Shown piece by piece: positions 22,338 through 31,382 of a stretch of DNA of 64,000 bases. This DNA is from Comamonas sp. B21-038 (GTDB lineage: Bacteria > Pseudomonadota > Gammaproteobacteria > Burkholderiales > Burkholderiaceae_C). The number at the start of each line of letters is the position of its first letter. Position 1 is the first letter of the stretch. The stretch lies in contig NZ_CP092462.1 of the NCBI RefSeq assembly GCF_022387135.1, positions 1,736,001 to 1,800,000 of the forward strand. The letters are read 5' to 3'. A model generated the notes under the pieces. That model was not told the DNA's origin. It saw only the letters and a program-made list of their open reading frames with translations, and ran no database searches. A program made the translations under genes and the position numbers.

Positions 22338-23036
22338 TTACACCAGCTCGATTTTCAACGCGGGCAGGCCGGTCACGCCGCCCTCCAGCACATCGCCCTT
22401 GACCACGGCGGCCACGCCTTCAGGCGTGCCGGTGAAGATCAGGTCGCCGGCTTGCAGCTCCCAGGCTTGCGAGATCACTTCGATGGTCTCGGCAATGTTC
22501 CAGATCAGCTTTTGCACATTGCTGTGCTGGCGCTCCACACCATTGACCTTCAGCCAGATGTCGGCGTTGTTGATATCGCCGGCCTGGGCGGCGGGCACCA
22601 GCGCTGCAATCGGCGCGCTGGCTTCAAAGGCCTTGCCGATCTCCCAGGGGCGGCCCTGCTTTTTCATGTCGTTTTGCAGGTCGCGGCGGGTCATGTCCAG
22701 TCCGACGCCATAGCCCCAGATATGCGCAGCCGCATCGGCTGCAGCAATGTTCTTGCCGCCCTTGCCGATGGCCACCACCAGCTCGATCTCGTGGTGCAGG
22801 TTGCTGGTGAGCGTTGGGTAGGGGATCTGGCCGGTGCTGCCGGTGGCGACAGGCACCACCGCATCGGCGGGCTTCATGAAGAAGAAGGGCGCCTCACGGC
22901 CGGTAAAGCCCATTTCCTTGGCATGATCTTCATAGTTGCGGCCCACGCAGTAGACGCGGCGCACGGGGAACAGCTGGTCGCTGCCTTGGACAGGCACGCT
23001 CGTTGGCGCGGCTGGGGGAATGACGTATTGGCTCAT
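22338..23036 (-). CDS. FAH-family hydrolase, probable fumarylpyruvate hydrolase
   Basis: 232-residue fumarylacetoacetate-hydrolase-superfamily enzyme cleaving a C-C bond in acylpyruvates. Visible are RVYCVGRNYEDHAKEMG, the metal-binding HHEIELV with its Glu pair, GYGVGLDMTRRDLQ, and TGTPEGV near the end. Size and N-terminus match single-domain fumarylpyruvate hydrolases (NagK type). The divergent neighbour is a zeta-class GST isomerase, as in the gentisate lower pathway (inference). No gentisate dioxygenase is present here. Start ATG 23036. Confidence 0.83.
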   Translation of the reverse strand: MSQYVIPPAAPTSVPVQGSDQLFPVRRVYCVGRNYEDHAKEMGFTGREAPFFFMKPADAVVPVATGSTGQIPYPTLTSNLHHEIELVVAIGKGGKNIAAADAAAHIWGYGVGLDMTRRDLQNDMKKQGRPWEIGKAFEASAPIAALVPAAQAGDINNADIWLKVNGVERQHSNVQKLIWNIAETIEVISQAWELQAGDLIFTGTPEGVAAVVKGDVLEGGVTGLPALKIELV

Positions 23037-23227
23037 GCTGGACTTTGGTTGGAGGCGGACAAATACCGCCCGGTTGAAGCGGTGCCAAAAATTATGCGGC
23101 AAAACACCTTGCTCTGCAGGCTCTCCGCACGGGCTGTTGCTGGTCTTGGCATGCCAGACAGCGACAGCTGTCATGCCGGCGACTGGCTCATTCGCGGCCG
23201 CAGCGCCCTGCGTTATGCTCGGTTGCC

Positions 23228-23899
23228 ATGAAGCTGCACAATTATTTCCGCTCCTCTGCCTCCTACCGGGTGCGCATTGCGATGCAGGCCAAGGGCCTGG
23301 CTTATGACTACCTGCCGGTGCACCTGGTCAAGGCTGAGCACCGCGAGCCCGCCTTTGCCAGCCATGTTGGCGATGCGCTGGTGCCGGCGCTCGAGACCGA
23401 TGATGGACTGTGGTTGAACCAGTCGCTGGCGGTGATCGAGTGGCTGGACGAAACTTACCCGCAGACCCCCTCGATGCTGCCAGGCGATGCGCTGGCGCGT
23501 GCCCGCATCCGCGCTCTGGCGCTGCAGGTGGCCTGCGAGATCCATCCGATCAACAACCTGCGGGTGCTGGCCTACCTGGCGGGCGAGCTGGGCCACAGCG
23601 ATGCGGAAAAAGCCCAGTGGTACCAGCACTGGTGCCGCACCGGGCTAGAGGCCTTTGAGCGCCAACTGGTGCTGCTGGCGGCCGAGCGCCAGGCGCAGGG
23701 CCTGGCGCCATCGCGTTTTTGCTGGGGCGACAGCCTGACCATGGCCGACTGCGCGCTGGTCCCACAGATCTTCAATGCGCAGCGCTTCAAGGTCAGCCTC
23801 GATGGTCTGCCGCTGACCATGGCGGCCTATGACACTGCCTTCGCGACCGATGCGGTGCAACAAGCCCAGCCCGGCGTATGCCCGGATGCCCAGCCATGA
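23228..23899 (+). CDS. maiA: Maleylacetoacetate / maleylpyruvate isomerase (zeta GST)
   Basis: 223-residue zeta-class glutathione transferase. The diagnostic motif RSSASYRVRIAM near the N-terminus provides the glutathione-activating serine, and LNQSLAVIEWLDE is the cis-Pro/glutathione region. The C-terminal helical domain carries the DSLTMADCALVPQ N-capping box. It isomerises the cis double bond of maleylacetoacetate or maleylpyruvate using glutathione. Together with the divergent FAH hydrolase this gives two consecutive steps of aromatic ring-fission product degradation. Its TGA overlaps the pgeF ATG (ATGA). Confidence 0.88.
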   Translation: MKLHNYFRSSASYRVRIAMQAKGLAYDYLPVHLVKAEHREPAFASHVGDALVPALETDDGLWLNQSLAVIEWLDETYPQTPSMLPGDALARARIRALALQVACEIHPINNLRVLAYLAGELGHSDAEKAQWYQHWCRTGLEAFERQLVLLAAERQAQGLAPSRFCWGDSLTMADCALVPQIFNAQRFKVSLDGLPLTMAAYDTAFATDAVQQAQPGVCPDAQP

Positions 23900-24777
23900 G
23901 CGCCGTTGAACGTTCCCGTTTTCCGGCGGACTGGCTGCTGCCCCAGTGGCCCACGCCACCCGGCGTGTTTGCGCTGTGCACGACCCGCCAGGGCGGTACC
24001 AGTGAAGGCCTGTTCGGCACCACCAACCTGAGCTTCAATGTGGGCGATGTGCCCGCCCATGTGCAGAACAACAGGCAATTGCTGGCCGAGGCTATGCAGG
24101 CACTGGAGATGCAGGCAGGCCGCGGTGCAGACAACGCGCCCCCTCGCCAGCCGGTGTTTGTGCGCCAAGTGCACGGCACCCATGTGCAGGTGCTGGGCGA
24201 GGGCGGCGGGAATGAACAGCCGGCCGATGCCAGTGTCAGCGATGTGCCGGGTCTGGGTTGCACCGTGATGGCGGCCGATTGCCTGCCCGTGTTGTTCTGC
24301 CACCAGCAGCTGCCGGTGGTGGGCGCCGCCCATGCCGGTTGGCGCGGTTTGCTGGGGCAGGGCGGCGTGGGGGTGCTGGAGAACTGTTTTGCGGCATACG
24401 CCGATCGCGTGAGGCTCCAAGCGGGCCAGGCGGGCCTGAGCGATGCGCAGATTGCCGCGCAGACCATCGCCTGGCTGGGCCCTTGCATCAGCCAGCCAGC
24501 CTTTGAGGTGGGGGCCGAGGTGCGGGCCGCCTTTGTGGAAGCAGATTCGGATTGCGGGCCGCTGTTTGCCCCCGGCAAACCGGGCAAGTTTTTTGCAAAC
24601 CTGAGCGGTCTGGCGCGCCACCGGCTGCAGCGCTTGGGCCTGGCCCAGCTGTTTGGCAATAACGGCAGCCAGGACTGGTGCACCGTCGCCAACCCAGAGC
24701 GCTTCTTCTCGCACCGCCGTGATGGATCGCCGACCGGAGGCACCGGCCGTTTTGCCGCTTGCATTTGGGTGGCCTAG
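23896..24777 (+). CDS. pgeF: Peptidoglycan editing factor / YfiH-family purine nucleoside enzyme
   Basis: 293-residue protein of the YfiH/PgeF (laccase-domain) family. Zinc-ligand motifs are intact: RQVHGTHV, MAADCLPVLF and GAAHAGWRGL, plus GPCISQPAFEVG. YfiH proteins are reported to limit misincorporation in peptidoglycan precursors and, in other members, to act on purine nucleosides; the true substrate here is unknown. ATG 23896 forms an ATGA overlap with the upstream isomerase gene, so coupled translation is likely; the frame extends 6 codons further upstream. Confidence 0.9.
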   Translation: MSAVERSRFPADWLLPQWPTPPGVFALCTTRQGGTSEGLFGTTNLSFNVGDVPAHVQNNRQLLAEAMQALEMQAGRGADNAPPRQPVFVRQVHGTHVQVLGEGGGNEQPADASVSDVPGLGCTVMAADCLPVLFCHQQLPVVGAAHAGWRGLLGQGGVGVLENCFAAYADRVRLQAGQAGLSDAQIAAQTIAWLGPCISQPAFEVGAEVRAAFVEADSDCGPLFAPGKPGKFFANLSGLARHRLQRLGLAQLFGNNGSQDWCTVANPERFFSHRRDGSPTGGTGRFAACIWVA

Positions 24778-24868
24778 GTGCGGGCATCTGAGGCGGTTGA
24801 TATTTAAAGTACCCGGTTTTAACAATGGGTGCTTCTCGCATATTCAATGTGCCTGGTATGCTGTCTAA

Positions 24869-24896
24869 TCTACTCATTTATTCAATAAAGAGTAGA
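24869..24896 (+). promoter_or_regulatory. Inverted repeat in the hipBA promoter
   Basis: TCTACTC (24869-24875) and GAGTAGA (24890-24896) form a perfect 7-bp inverted repeat 10 bases before the hipB start. The right arm overlaps a -10-like TAGAAT (24893-24898). HipB proteins commonly autorepress through such sites, so this is a good operator candidate. The surrounding 100 bases are notably AT-rich. Confidence 0.55.
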
Positions 24897-24905
24897 ATAT
24901 GCAGC

Positions 24906-25217
24906 ATGACTACCCCTTTGATGGCCACCTTGGTGGCAGCCCGTAAAGCCCAGCAACTGACCCAGGCCCAACTGGCCGAGCAGGCGGGGCTGTCGCGCAT
25001 GGCGGTGCAGCGCACCGAAACGGGTGATGTGGACCCGCGCTACTCGACGGTGGCCGAGATGGCCCGGGTGCTGGGCATGCAGCTGGTGGCCGTGCCGGCG
25101 GATCTGCTGCCCGCGCTGCAGGCCTTTATCCAGGCGGGCGGCAAGTTTTTAGGGCAGCCCACCGGTGCGGAAGCGCCCCCTTCGGTGGTGGACAGCCTGG
25201 CGGGCCGCCAGCCCTGA
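24906..25217 (+). CDS. hipB: HipB-like XRE-family antitoxin
   Basis: 103-residue protein with a lambda-repressor-type helix-turn-helix at about 8-60 (LTQAQLAEQAGLSRMAVQRT, DPRYSTVAEMARVLGM) and a short flexible tail. HipB binds and neutralises HipA and represses the operon. The frame is open 27 codons upstream, but ATG 24906 gives the compact family form and leaves the inverted repeat outside the gene. hipA starts 29 bases after the stop. Confidence 0.87.
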   Translation: MTTPLMATLVAARKAQQLTQAQLAEQAGLSRMAVQRTETGDVDPRYSTVAEMARVLGMQLVAVPADLLPALQAFIQAGGKFLGQPTGAEAPPSVVDSLAGRQP

Positions 25218-25246
25218 GGCCTGTCTGAGCGCAAGCGGGGCACGCA

Positions 25247-26560
25247 ATGAGCACTTCCATCCGCTACCTGCGTCTGTACATGCATCTGCCTGACAGCATG
25301 GGCGGCGGGCGGCGGGCGATTGGTTATCTGTCCCAATACGGCGATATCTTGCGGGTCTCGTTCGAGGACAGCTATATCGCCGACCCCCAGCGGCCCTTGT
25401 TGTCGCTCAGCTACCAGGGTGCCAGCGAAGCCGACACCCAGCGCATCCTGCGTGCCGCGCGTGACGCTCGGCTCGTGCGTACCGATGGGCGCTGGCCGGT
25501 CTACTTTCAGAACCTGTTGCCCGAGGGCCATAACCGCCAGCGCCTGGCCGCTGAGCGGGGCTGCTCGCCCGATGATGAGTTTGAACTGCTGGCCGCTGCC
25601 GGCCACGACCTGATGGGCGCGCTGGAAGTGGAGCCGGTGCCGCGCGACGAAGCCATCCCGGACGTTGTGCGCCACTGGCATACCTCGCAAGGCCTGGATG
25701 TGCTCGAACCCGGTTTTGTGGAGTTTCCGGTGGCCGATGCCGCATCGCTGCCGGGCATCGTCACCAAGTTCAGCGCGGTGCAAGACGGCCGGCGCTACAC
25801 GGTGCGCCGCCGGGGCGCGGCCGGCAGCGTGATCCTGAAGCTCCCCAGCACCCAGCATCCCGATCTGGTCGCCAACGAGTACAGCTGCTACCAGCTGTGC
25901 CAGGCCGTGGGGCTGACGACGGCTGACGCGCAGATCATCAGCCGCGCCCAGGCCGATCTGCCCGAACACCTGCCGTTTGACGAGATCTTGGCCGTGCAGC
26001 GCTTTGACCACCTGCCCGACGGCTCCCGTGTGCACATGGAGGAGTTCAACCAGGCCCTGGGTTATGCACCACGCCACAAGTATGGCAAGGGCCTGCAGCA
26101 GGACTGGCCGACGATGCTGCGCGTTCTCGATCGCCTCAGCCCCCAGCCGGTGGCCGACACGCGCGAGTTCCTGGCCCGTACCGTGGCGGCCATCCTGATG
26201 GGCAACACCGACGCCCACCTGAAGAACTGGGCGCTCGTGTACCCCGATGGGCGGCGGCCGCGCCTGGCGCCGGTCTACGACTGTGTCTGCGTCGCCGCCT
26301 TCTTTGAGGGCTCGGCGCCGCAGCAGTACGCCGTCAACAAGGTCATTGACAGCAGCATGCGGGCGCTGCGCTGGGACGATGTGGCGGCACTGCTGAAGAC
26401 CGCCGGTCTTCTGCGGGTGCCGCGCCATATCAGCCTGCTCAAGGAGGTGGTGCGGCAGGCGCAGAGCAGCTGGCCCGCCTTGCTGGCCCAGGCCCCGGCA
26501 GGCATGGCCGGCGTGGTGCAGCAGCGGTTGCGCGGCGGGGTCGCTATCGCCGCGCTCTAA
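25247..26560 (+). CDS. hipA: HipA-like serine/threonine kinase toxin
   Basis: 437-residue HipA-family kinase. The N-terminal subdomain has the FQNLLPEG motif. S176 in KFSAVQDG lies at the P-loop/autophosphorylation position of the family ISGVQ motif. VILKLP carries the ATP-binding lysine. The catalytic loop is MGNTDAHLKNW with D322, and D345 in PVYDCV is the metal-binding aspartate. All key residues appear intact, so an active kinase is predicted. E. coli HipA targets glutamyl-tRNA synthetase; the target here is unknown. It forms a toxin-antitoxin pair with the preceding gene. Confidence 0.9.
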   Translation: MSTSIRYLRLYMHLPDSMGGGRRAIGYLSQYGDILRVSFEDSYIADPQRPLLSLSYQGASEADTQRILRAARDARLVRTDGRWPVYFQNLLPEGHNRQRLAAERGCSPDDEFELLAAAGHDLMGALEVEPVPRDEAIPDVVRHWHTSQGLDVLEPGFVEFPVADAASLPGIVTKFSAVQDGRRYTVRRRGAAGSVILKLPSTQHPDLVANEYSCYQLCQAVGLTTADAQIISRAQADLPEHLPFDEILAVQRFDHLPDGSRVHMEEFNQALGYAPRHKYGKGLQQDWPTMLRVLDRLSPQPVADTREFLARTVAAILMGNTDAHLKNWALVYPDGRRPRLAPVYDCVCVAAFFEGSAPQQYAVNKVIDSSMRALRWDDVAALLKTAGLLRVPRHISLLKEVVRQAQSSWPALLAQAPAGMAGVVQQRLRGGVAIAAL

Positions 26561-26672
26561 TGCGGCAGCGGGCGTATTGCCCGACGGGCTGTCGCTTGTA
26601 TGTCAGGGTTTGCCCCAGGATGGCGCGCAAAAGCGGTATGCTCCACGCTTGCCTGTTGCTGGAGCCTGTGCT

Positions 26673-27101
26673 GTGCTGCCCTTTGAAGTCGAAATCCCCT
26701 TTGTCAATCACCTGGGCTTTAGCTTGCACCGCTGGGAGAACGGCGAGGCGGAACTGCATTACCAGGCCCGGCCCGAACACCTCAACAGCTATGAGGTGAC
26801 GCATGGCGGGGCCTCGATGACCTTGCTTGATGTGACGATGGCCCATGCGGCGCGCAGTGCCATCCCTGGCAGCGGCGCAGTCACGATCGAGATGAAGACC
26901 AGCTTCATGGCGCCGGCCAAAGGCGCGTTGGTGGCCAAGGGCAAGCTGCTCTCGCGCAGCAGCCGCATGGCCTTTTGTGAGGCCTGGCTGTATGACGAGC
27001 AGGGCGCGTTGTGCAGCCACGCCACGGGTACCTTCAAATATGTGATGCCGGAGGTCGTGCAGTCCTTGCAGGCGGCCAAAAAGCAGATCAAGACGGACTG
27101 A
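26673..27101 (+). CDS. PaaI-type hotdog thioesterase
   Basis: 142-residue hotdog-fold protein. PFVNHLGF at the N-terminus and the central THGGASMTLLDVTMAHAAR helix (the HGG...D/E arrangement of PaaI thioesterases) are followed by the VTIEMKTSFMAPA and AFCEAWLYDEQG strands. It probably hydrolyses an acyl-CoA; the substrate is not evident. GTG 26673 lies 8 bases after a GGAG, which decides the start over the longer frame. The GNAT gene follows after 82 bases. Confidence 0.82.
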   Translation: MLPFEVEIPFVNHLGFSLHRWENGEAELHYQARPEHLNSYEVTHGGASMTLLDVTMAHAARSAIPGSGAVTIEMKTSFMAPAKGALVAKGKLLSRSSRMAFCEAWLYDEQGALCSHATGTFKYVMPEVVQSLQAAKKQIKTD

Positions 27102-27183
27102 TTCTCGCGCTTGCGCAATGCTGCGCTCTAGCGCAGCTGGGCCTGTGGCCACTGTCCCCAGGCCTTTGATAGATGGACAGAAC

Positions 27184-27687
27184 ATGCCAAAGCCTTCTTC
27201 GACGGTAGACCAGCTGAGCTGGTCCTTCCAGCCCTTTTCGGCCCTCACTCTGCAGCAGCTGTATGACCTGCTGCATGTGCGCTGCCAGGTCTTCATTGCC
27301 GAGCAGGTCGCCTTCCAGGACCTGGACTACAAGGACCAGGACGCCTGGCACCTGCTGGGGCGTGATGCGCAAGGCGTGCTGCAAGCCTATGTCCGGGTGC
27401 TGCCCCCGGGCCTGGCCTATGCAGAGCCTTCGATTGGCCGCGTAGCCGTCATGCAGGCCATGCGCGGCACCGGCGCTGGCTGGGAGCTGATGCGCCACGC
27501 GATGGCGGAGACGGACCGCCTCTGGCCCGGTTCGGCCATCCGTATTGGCGCGCAGGCCTATTTGCAAAAGTTCTACGAAGGCTGCGGATTCGAGGTTGTC
27601 TCCGAGCCTTATCTGGAAGATGGCATTGCCCACCTGACCATGCTTTACCCGGGCAAGAGCCAGGCCGTGGAAAGCGCCGCTGTATGA
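27184..27687 (+). CDS. elaA: ElaA-like GNAT acetyltransferase
   Basis: 167-residue GNAT protein of the ElaA subgroup. LYDLLHVRCQVFIAEQ and LDYKDQDAWHLLG are ElaA hallmarks. The acetyl-CoA site corresponds to GRVAVMQAMRGTGAGWELM, and AQAYLQKFYEGCGF is the C-terminal signature. The acceptor is unknown. ATG 27184 is chosen to give the normal family start. It lies between a thioesterase and an MFS pump, all in one direction with short gaps. Confidence 0.82.
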   Translation: MPKPSSTVDQLSWSFQPFSALTLQQLYDLLHVRCQVFIAEQVAFQDLDYKDQDAWHLLGRDAQGVLQAYVRVLPPGLAYAEPSIGRVAVMQAMRGTGAGWELMRHAMAETDRLWPGSAIRIGAQAYLQKFYEGCGFEVVSEPYLEDGIAHLTMLYPGKSQAVESAAV

Positions 27688-27720
27688 CAAGCAAGCACCC
27701 CCAAATGGGGATGATTCGCC

Positions 27721-29142
27721 ATGGCTGAGGCCGGCATGCAACCGGCCTCGCTGAACCAGGGCCTGCCGATGCCGGAGCGCCGTCTGGCAATGCTGGTCAT
27801 CGTGCTGGGCCTGATTGTGGCCGTCCTCGATGGCAGCATCATGAACCTGGCGCTGCCCACGGTCGCCAAGGAGTTGCAGGCATCGCCCGCCGAGGCGATC
27901 TGGATCATCAATGCCTACCAGCTGGGCACCCTGGGCCTGCTGCTGCCCTTGGCTGCGCTGGGCGAGCGCATTGGCTACCGCAAGGTCTACCTGGTGGGTC
28001 TTGTCTGTTTTACCCTGGCATCCGCCGTGGCCATGCTGGCCCAATCGCTGTGGCTGCTGATTGCGGCGCGTGGCCTGCAAGGCATGGGCGCGGCCGGGGT
28101 GATGGCCGTCAACGCCGCACTGGTGCGCTTGACCTACCCAGCTGCCAAGCTGGGCAAGGGCATGGCGCTCAACTCGCTGGTTGTCGCGATTTCATCGGTG
28201 GCCGGCCCCGGCGTTGCGGCGCTGATTCTGTCGGTGGCCAGCTGGCCCTGGCTGTTTGCCATCAATGTGCCGCTGGGCATTCTGACCTTGTGGCTGGGCC
28301 GCAAGGCCTTGCCCCGCAACCCGCAGCAGTTGCTGGATGCGCCTCATGCCAAGCTGACGCCGATTGATGTGGTGCTGAATTTTGCGATGTTCTCGCTGGT
28401 GTTCCTGGGCGCCGAGCGCATCGGCGCACGCCATGACGTGCAGTCGGGTGGTTCTGCCGCATCGGGCTGGCTCATGCTGGGCCTGGGCTTGCTGCTGGGC
28501 GCCTGGTATGTGCTGCGCCAGCGCAAGCTGAGCCTGCCTCTGCTGCCGCTGGACTTGCTGCGCATTCCAGTTTTTGTGCTGTCGATGGGCGCATCGATTG
28601 GCGCATTTGCCGCGCAGATGCTGTCCTTTATCGCACTGCCTTTCTTGCTGCTGGATGCGCTGCAGCGCAGCCATTTTGCGGCGGGCATGCTGATGACGGC
28701 CTGGTCGGTCGCCATCGTGGTGGTGGCACCGTTGGCTGGCCGGCTGATTGGCCGGGTGCAAGACGGTCTGCTGGGCGGCATCGGCATGGCGATTCTGGCG
28801 CTGGGCCTGCTGAGCCTGGCGCTGCTGCCGGTGGACCCGAGCGATCTGAACATCGGTTGGCGCATGGCCTTGTGCGGCCTGGGCTTTGGGCTGTTCCAGT
28901 CGCCCAACAACCACACCATCGTGACCTCGGCTCCGCTGGCTCGCGCCGGCGCTGCCAGCGGCATGCTGGGCACCGCACGGCTGACCGGGCAATCGCTGGG
29001 CGCTGTGCTGGTGGCCATCATCTTCACCTTGTGGCCGGTGGCCAGCGGCCATGGCACGACGGTGGCGCTGTACCTGGCGGCAGGCTTTGCCGCCATGTCG
29101 GGGGTGTTCAGCAGTCTGCGGCTGCGGCATTCCGCCCACTAA
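27721..29142 (+). CDS. DHA2-family MFS drug:H+ antiporter
   Basis: 473-residue membrane protein with about 14 hydrophobic segments, typical of the EmrB/QacA (DHA2) class. Motif A is GERIGYRKVYLVG after TM2, TM1 carries VLDGSIMNLALPTV (motif D1-like), and the antiporter motif C appears as SSVAGPGVAALI in TM5. An export role for toxic organic compounds is inferred; there is no adjacent EmrA-type adaptor or regulator. The 3' end overlaps a convergent small gene by 4 bases. Confidence 0.88.
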   Translation: MAEAGMQPASLNQGLPMPERRLAMLVIVLGLIVAVLDGSIMNLALPTVAKELQASPAEAIWIINAYQLGTLGLLLPLAALGERIGYRKVYLVGLVCFTLASAVAMLAQSLWLLIAARGLQGMGAAGVMAVNAALVRLTYPAAKLGKGMALNSLVVAISSVAGPGVAALILSVASWPWLFAINVPLGILTLWLGRKALPRNPQQLLDAPHAKLTPIDVVLNFAMFSLVFLGAERIGARHDVQSGGSAASGWLMLGLGLLLGAWYVLRQRKLSLPLLPLDLLRIPVFVLSMGASIGAFAAQMLSFIALPFLLLDALQRSHFAAGMLMTAWSVAIVVVAPLAGRLIGRVQDGLLGGIGMAILALGLLSLALLPVDPSDLNIGWRMALCGLGFGLFQSPNNHTIVTSAPLARAGAASGMLGTARLTGQSLGAVLVAIIFTLWPVASGHGTTVALYLAAGFAAMSGVFSSLRLRHSAH

Positions 29143-29372
29143 GGCGCGCTGGGCGGCGGTGGAGGAGGGGCCTGTTGCGCCTCGGCTTCCGCGCAGTGGC
29201 GCATGCGGCGCCGCGCGGGCGTGCCGGCAATGAACAGCAGCAAGCCCAGCGGCAGTGCGCCATACAGCAGCAACGTGAAAAAGGCGCCCAGCAGGCTGCC
29301 ATGCGGGCTGGCCGCTTCAACCACAGCCATCAGCACCACCACATAAAGCCAGGCTATCGCTATCAGGTACAT
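29139..29372 (-). CDS. Small two-helix membrane protein
   Basis: 77-residue protein with two predicted membrane helices (about 3-21, LIAIAWLYVVVLMAVVEA, and about 29-49, FFTLLLYGALPLGLLLF), then a basic stretch and a Pro-rich C-terminus. ATG 29372 is preferred over the longer frame because it starts directly at the first helix. It converges on the MFS gene with a 4-base overlap. No function recognised. Confidence 0.6.
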   Translation of the reverse strand: MYLIAIAWLYVVVLMAVVEAASPHGSLLGAFFTLLLYGALPLGLLLFIAGTPARRRMRHCAEAEAQQAPPPPPPSAP

Positions 29373-29482
29373 GCCCTGGAATTTACCCGAACTTGCCCCC
29401 CTCCAGCACACGGCTGCCATTTTTTGCGCCTAAGATGCACAGACGCCTACGCGCAGCGTGGCGCCTGTTCAGGGAGACGACG

Positions 29483-31249
29483 ATGACGCAGCAACCGTAT
29501 TGGGGACTGGGCAGTGACCAGCTCCAGCAACTCAGCCAGATGACCCAGCAATGGATGGAGCGCATGCAGTCCTTGCAGACCATGGCATCTCCTTTCAATG
29601 CCGTCGGCGCACCCAAGGGCCTCAGTGCCGGGCTGCCGGGGCTGGGGGCCCTGCCGGGCGGCACGCCACCGGTCAGCTTTGACATGGAAAAGCTCCAGGC
29701 CATCCAGGCGCAATACGCCCAAGCTGCGTTGGCGCTGTGGACCGAAGGCGCCAAGGGTGAGGTGGCCCTGCCCAAGGACCGGCGCTTTGCCGGCGAGGCC
29801 TGGCAGCAAAATCCGGTCTCCAGCTTCACCGCCGCCAGCTATGCGCTGCATGCCAAAACCATGATGGACATGGTCGATGCCGTGCAAGGCGACGAGAAAA
29901 CCCGGGCCCGGGTCCGCTTTGGGGTAGAGCAGTGGCTGGCGGCCACGGCGCCCAGCAACTTTCTGGCCTTCAATGCCGAAGCGCAGAAAAAGGCGTTGGA
30001 CACCCAGGGCCAGAGCATTGCCCAGGGCCTGCAGAACATGCTGGCCGATATGCGCCAGGGCCATGTCTCGATGACCGACGAGTCGCTGTTTGAAGTGGGG
30101 CACAATGTGGCCACCAGCGAAGGGGCCGTGGTCTTTCAGAACGAGCTGTTCCAGCTCATCGAATACAAGCCGCTGACCACCCAGGTCTATGAGCGGCCAA
30201 TGCTGTTTGTGCCGCCCTGCATCAACAAGTACTACATCCTCGATCTGCAGCCCGACAATTCGCTGATCCGCTACAGCGTGGCCCAGGGCCAACGTACCTT
30301 TGTGGTCAGTTGGCGCAACCCGGATGCCAGCCTGGGCGGCAAGGGCTGGGACGACTACATCGGCAGCGCCGTGCTGGAAGCGATCGAGGTGGTCAAGGCC
30401 ATCTCCGGCAAGCCGCAGATCAACACTCTGGGCTTTTGCGTGGGCGGCACCATGCTCGTCAACGCACTGGCGGTGCTGGCTGCGCGCGGCGATGATTCGG
30501 TGGCCAGTGCCACCTTGCTCACCACGTTGGTGGATTTCAACGACACCGGCATTCTCGACGTGTTCATCGATGAGAACTTCGTCAAGTTCCGCGAGCTGAC
30601 CATGGGCCAGAATGGCCTGATGCCCGGCCAGGAGCTGGCTTCGACTTTCAGCTTTCTGCGCCCGGTGGACCTGGTGTGGAACTATGTGGTGGGCAACTAC
30701 CTCAAGGGTGAGACGCCGCCGCCTTTCGATCTGCTGTACTGGAACAGCGATTGCACCAACTTGCCTGGGCCTTACTACGCCTGGTACCTGCGCAATTTCT
30801 ACCTGGAAAACAAACTGGTGCAGCCCGGTGCGCTCAGCGTCTGCGGCGAAAAGCTCGATGTCGGCAAGATCGACATGCCGATCTACATCTACGGCTCGCG
30901 TGAGGACCACATCGTGCCGATTGGCGCGGCCTACGCATCCACCCAGGTGCTCGGGGGCGACAAGCGCTTTGTCATGGGCGCGTCGGGCCATATCGCCGGT
31001 GTCATCAACCCGCCGGCCAAGAACAAGCGCAGCCACTGGCTGCGCGACGATGGCCAGTTGCCTGCCGATATCGACGCCTGGATCGATGGCGCTGACGAAC
31101 TGCCCGGCAGCTGGTGGACGGACTGGAGCCAGTGGCTAGCGCAGCACGGCGGCAAGAAAGTGGCGGCGCCCAAAAACTATGGCCGCGCGCGCACCGAGTA
31201 CCGCGAACTGGAGCCTGCGCCCGGAAGCTATGTGCAAGCCAAAGCCTGA
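29483..31249 (+). CDS. phaC: Class I poly(3-hydroxyalkanoate) synthase
   Basis: 588-residue alpha/beta-hydrolase-fold polymerase that condenses (R)-3-hydroxyacyl-CoA into PHA granules. The lipase-like box is GFCVGGT with nucleophile C319, the same numbering as the Ralstonia enzyme. LVTWRNP-like VVSWRNPDAS, PPCINKYYILD and the C-terminal GSREDHIVP (Asp) and SGHIAGVINPP (His) segments complete the triad. ATG 29483 sits behind AGGGAGA. phaA follows after 133 bases. Confidence 0.95.
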   Translation: MTQQPYWGLGSDQLQQLSQMTQQWMERMQSLQTMASPFNAVGAPKGLSAGLPGLGALPGGTPPVSFDMEKLQAIQAQYAQAALALWTEGAKGEVALPKDRRFAGEAWQQNPVSSFTAASYALHAKTMMDMVDAVQGDEKTRARVRFGVEQWLAATAPSNFLAFNAEAQKKALDTQGQSIAQGLQNMLADMRQGHVSMTDESLFEVGHNVATSEGAVVFQNELFQLIEYKPLTTQVYERPMLFVPPCINKYYILDLQPDNSLIRYSVAQGQRTFVVSWRNPDASLGGKGWDDYIGSAVLEAIEVVKAISGKPQINTLGFCVGGTMLVNALAVLAARGDDSVASATLLTTLVDFNDTGILDVFIDENFVKFRELTMGQNGLMPGQELASTFSFLRPVDLVWNYVVGNYLKGETPPPFDLLYWNSDCTNLPGPYYAWYLRNFYLENKLVQPGALSVCGEKLDVGKIDMPIYIYGSREDHIVPIGAAYASTQVLGGDKRFVMGASGHIAGVINPPAKNKRSHWLRDDGQLPADIDAWIDGADELPGSWWTDWSQWLAQHGGKKVAAPKNYGRARTEYRELEPAPGSYVQAKA

Positions 31250-31382
31250 GCATCCAACGCACAGGGCTCTCACCACCCGATTGCCATTGCGGGGTGGCCA
31301 TTCAAATGCTGCAGTGCAATAATTAGCACCGCAGGCGCCGTGAGAGACAACGGCATCCGTGCCATTTTGAAAAGGAAGAATC

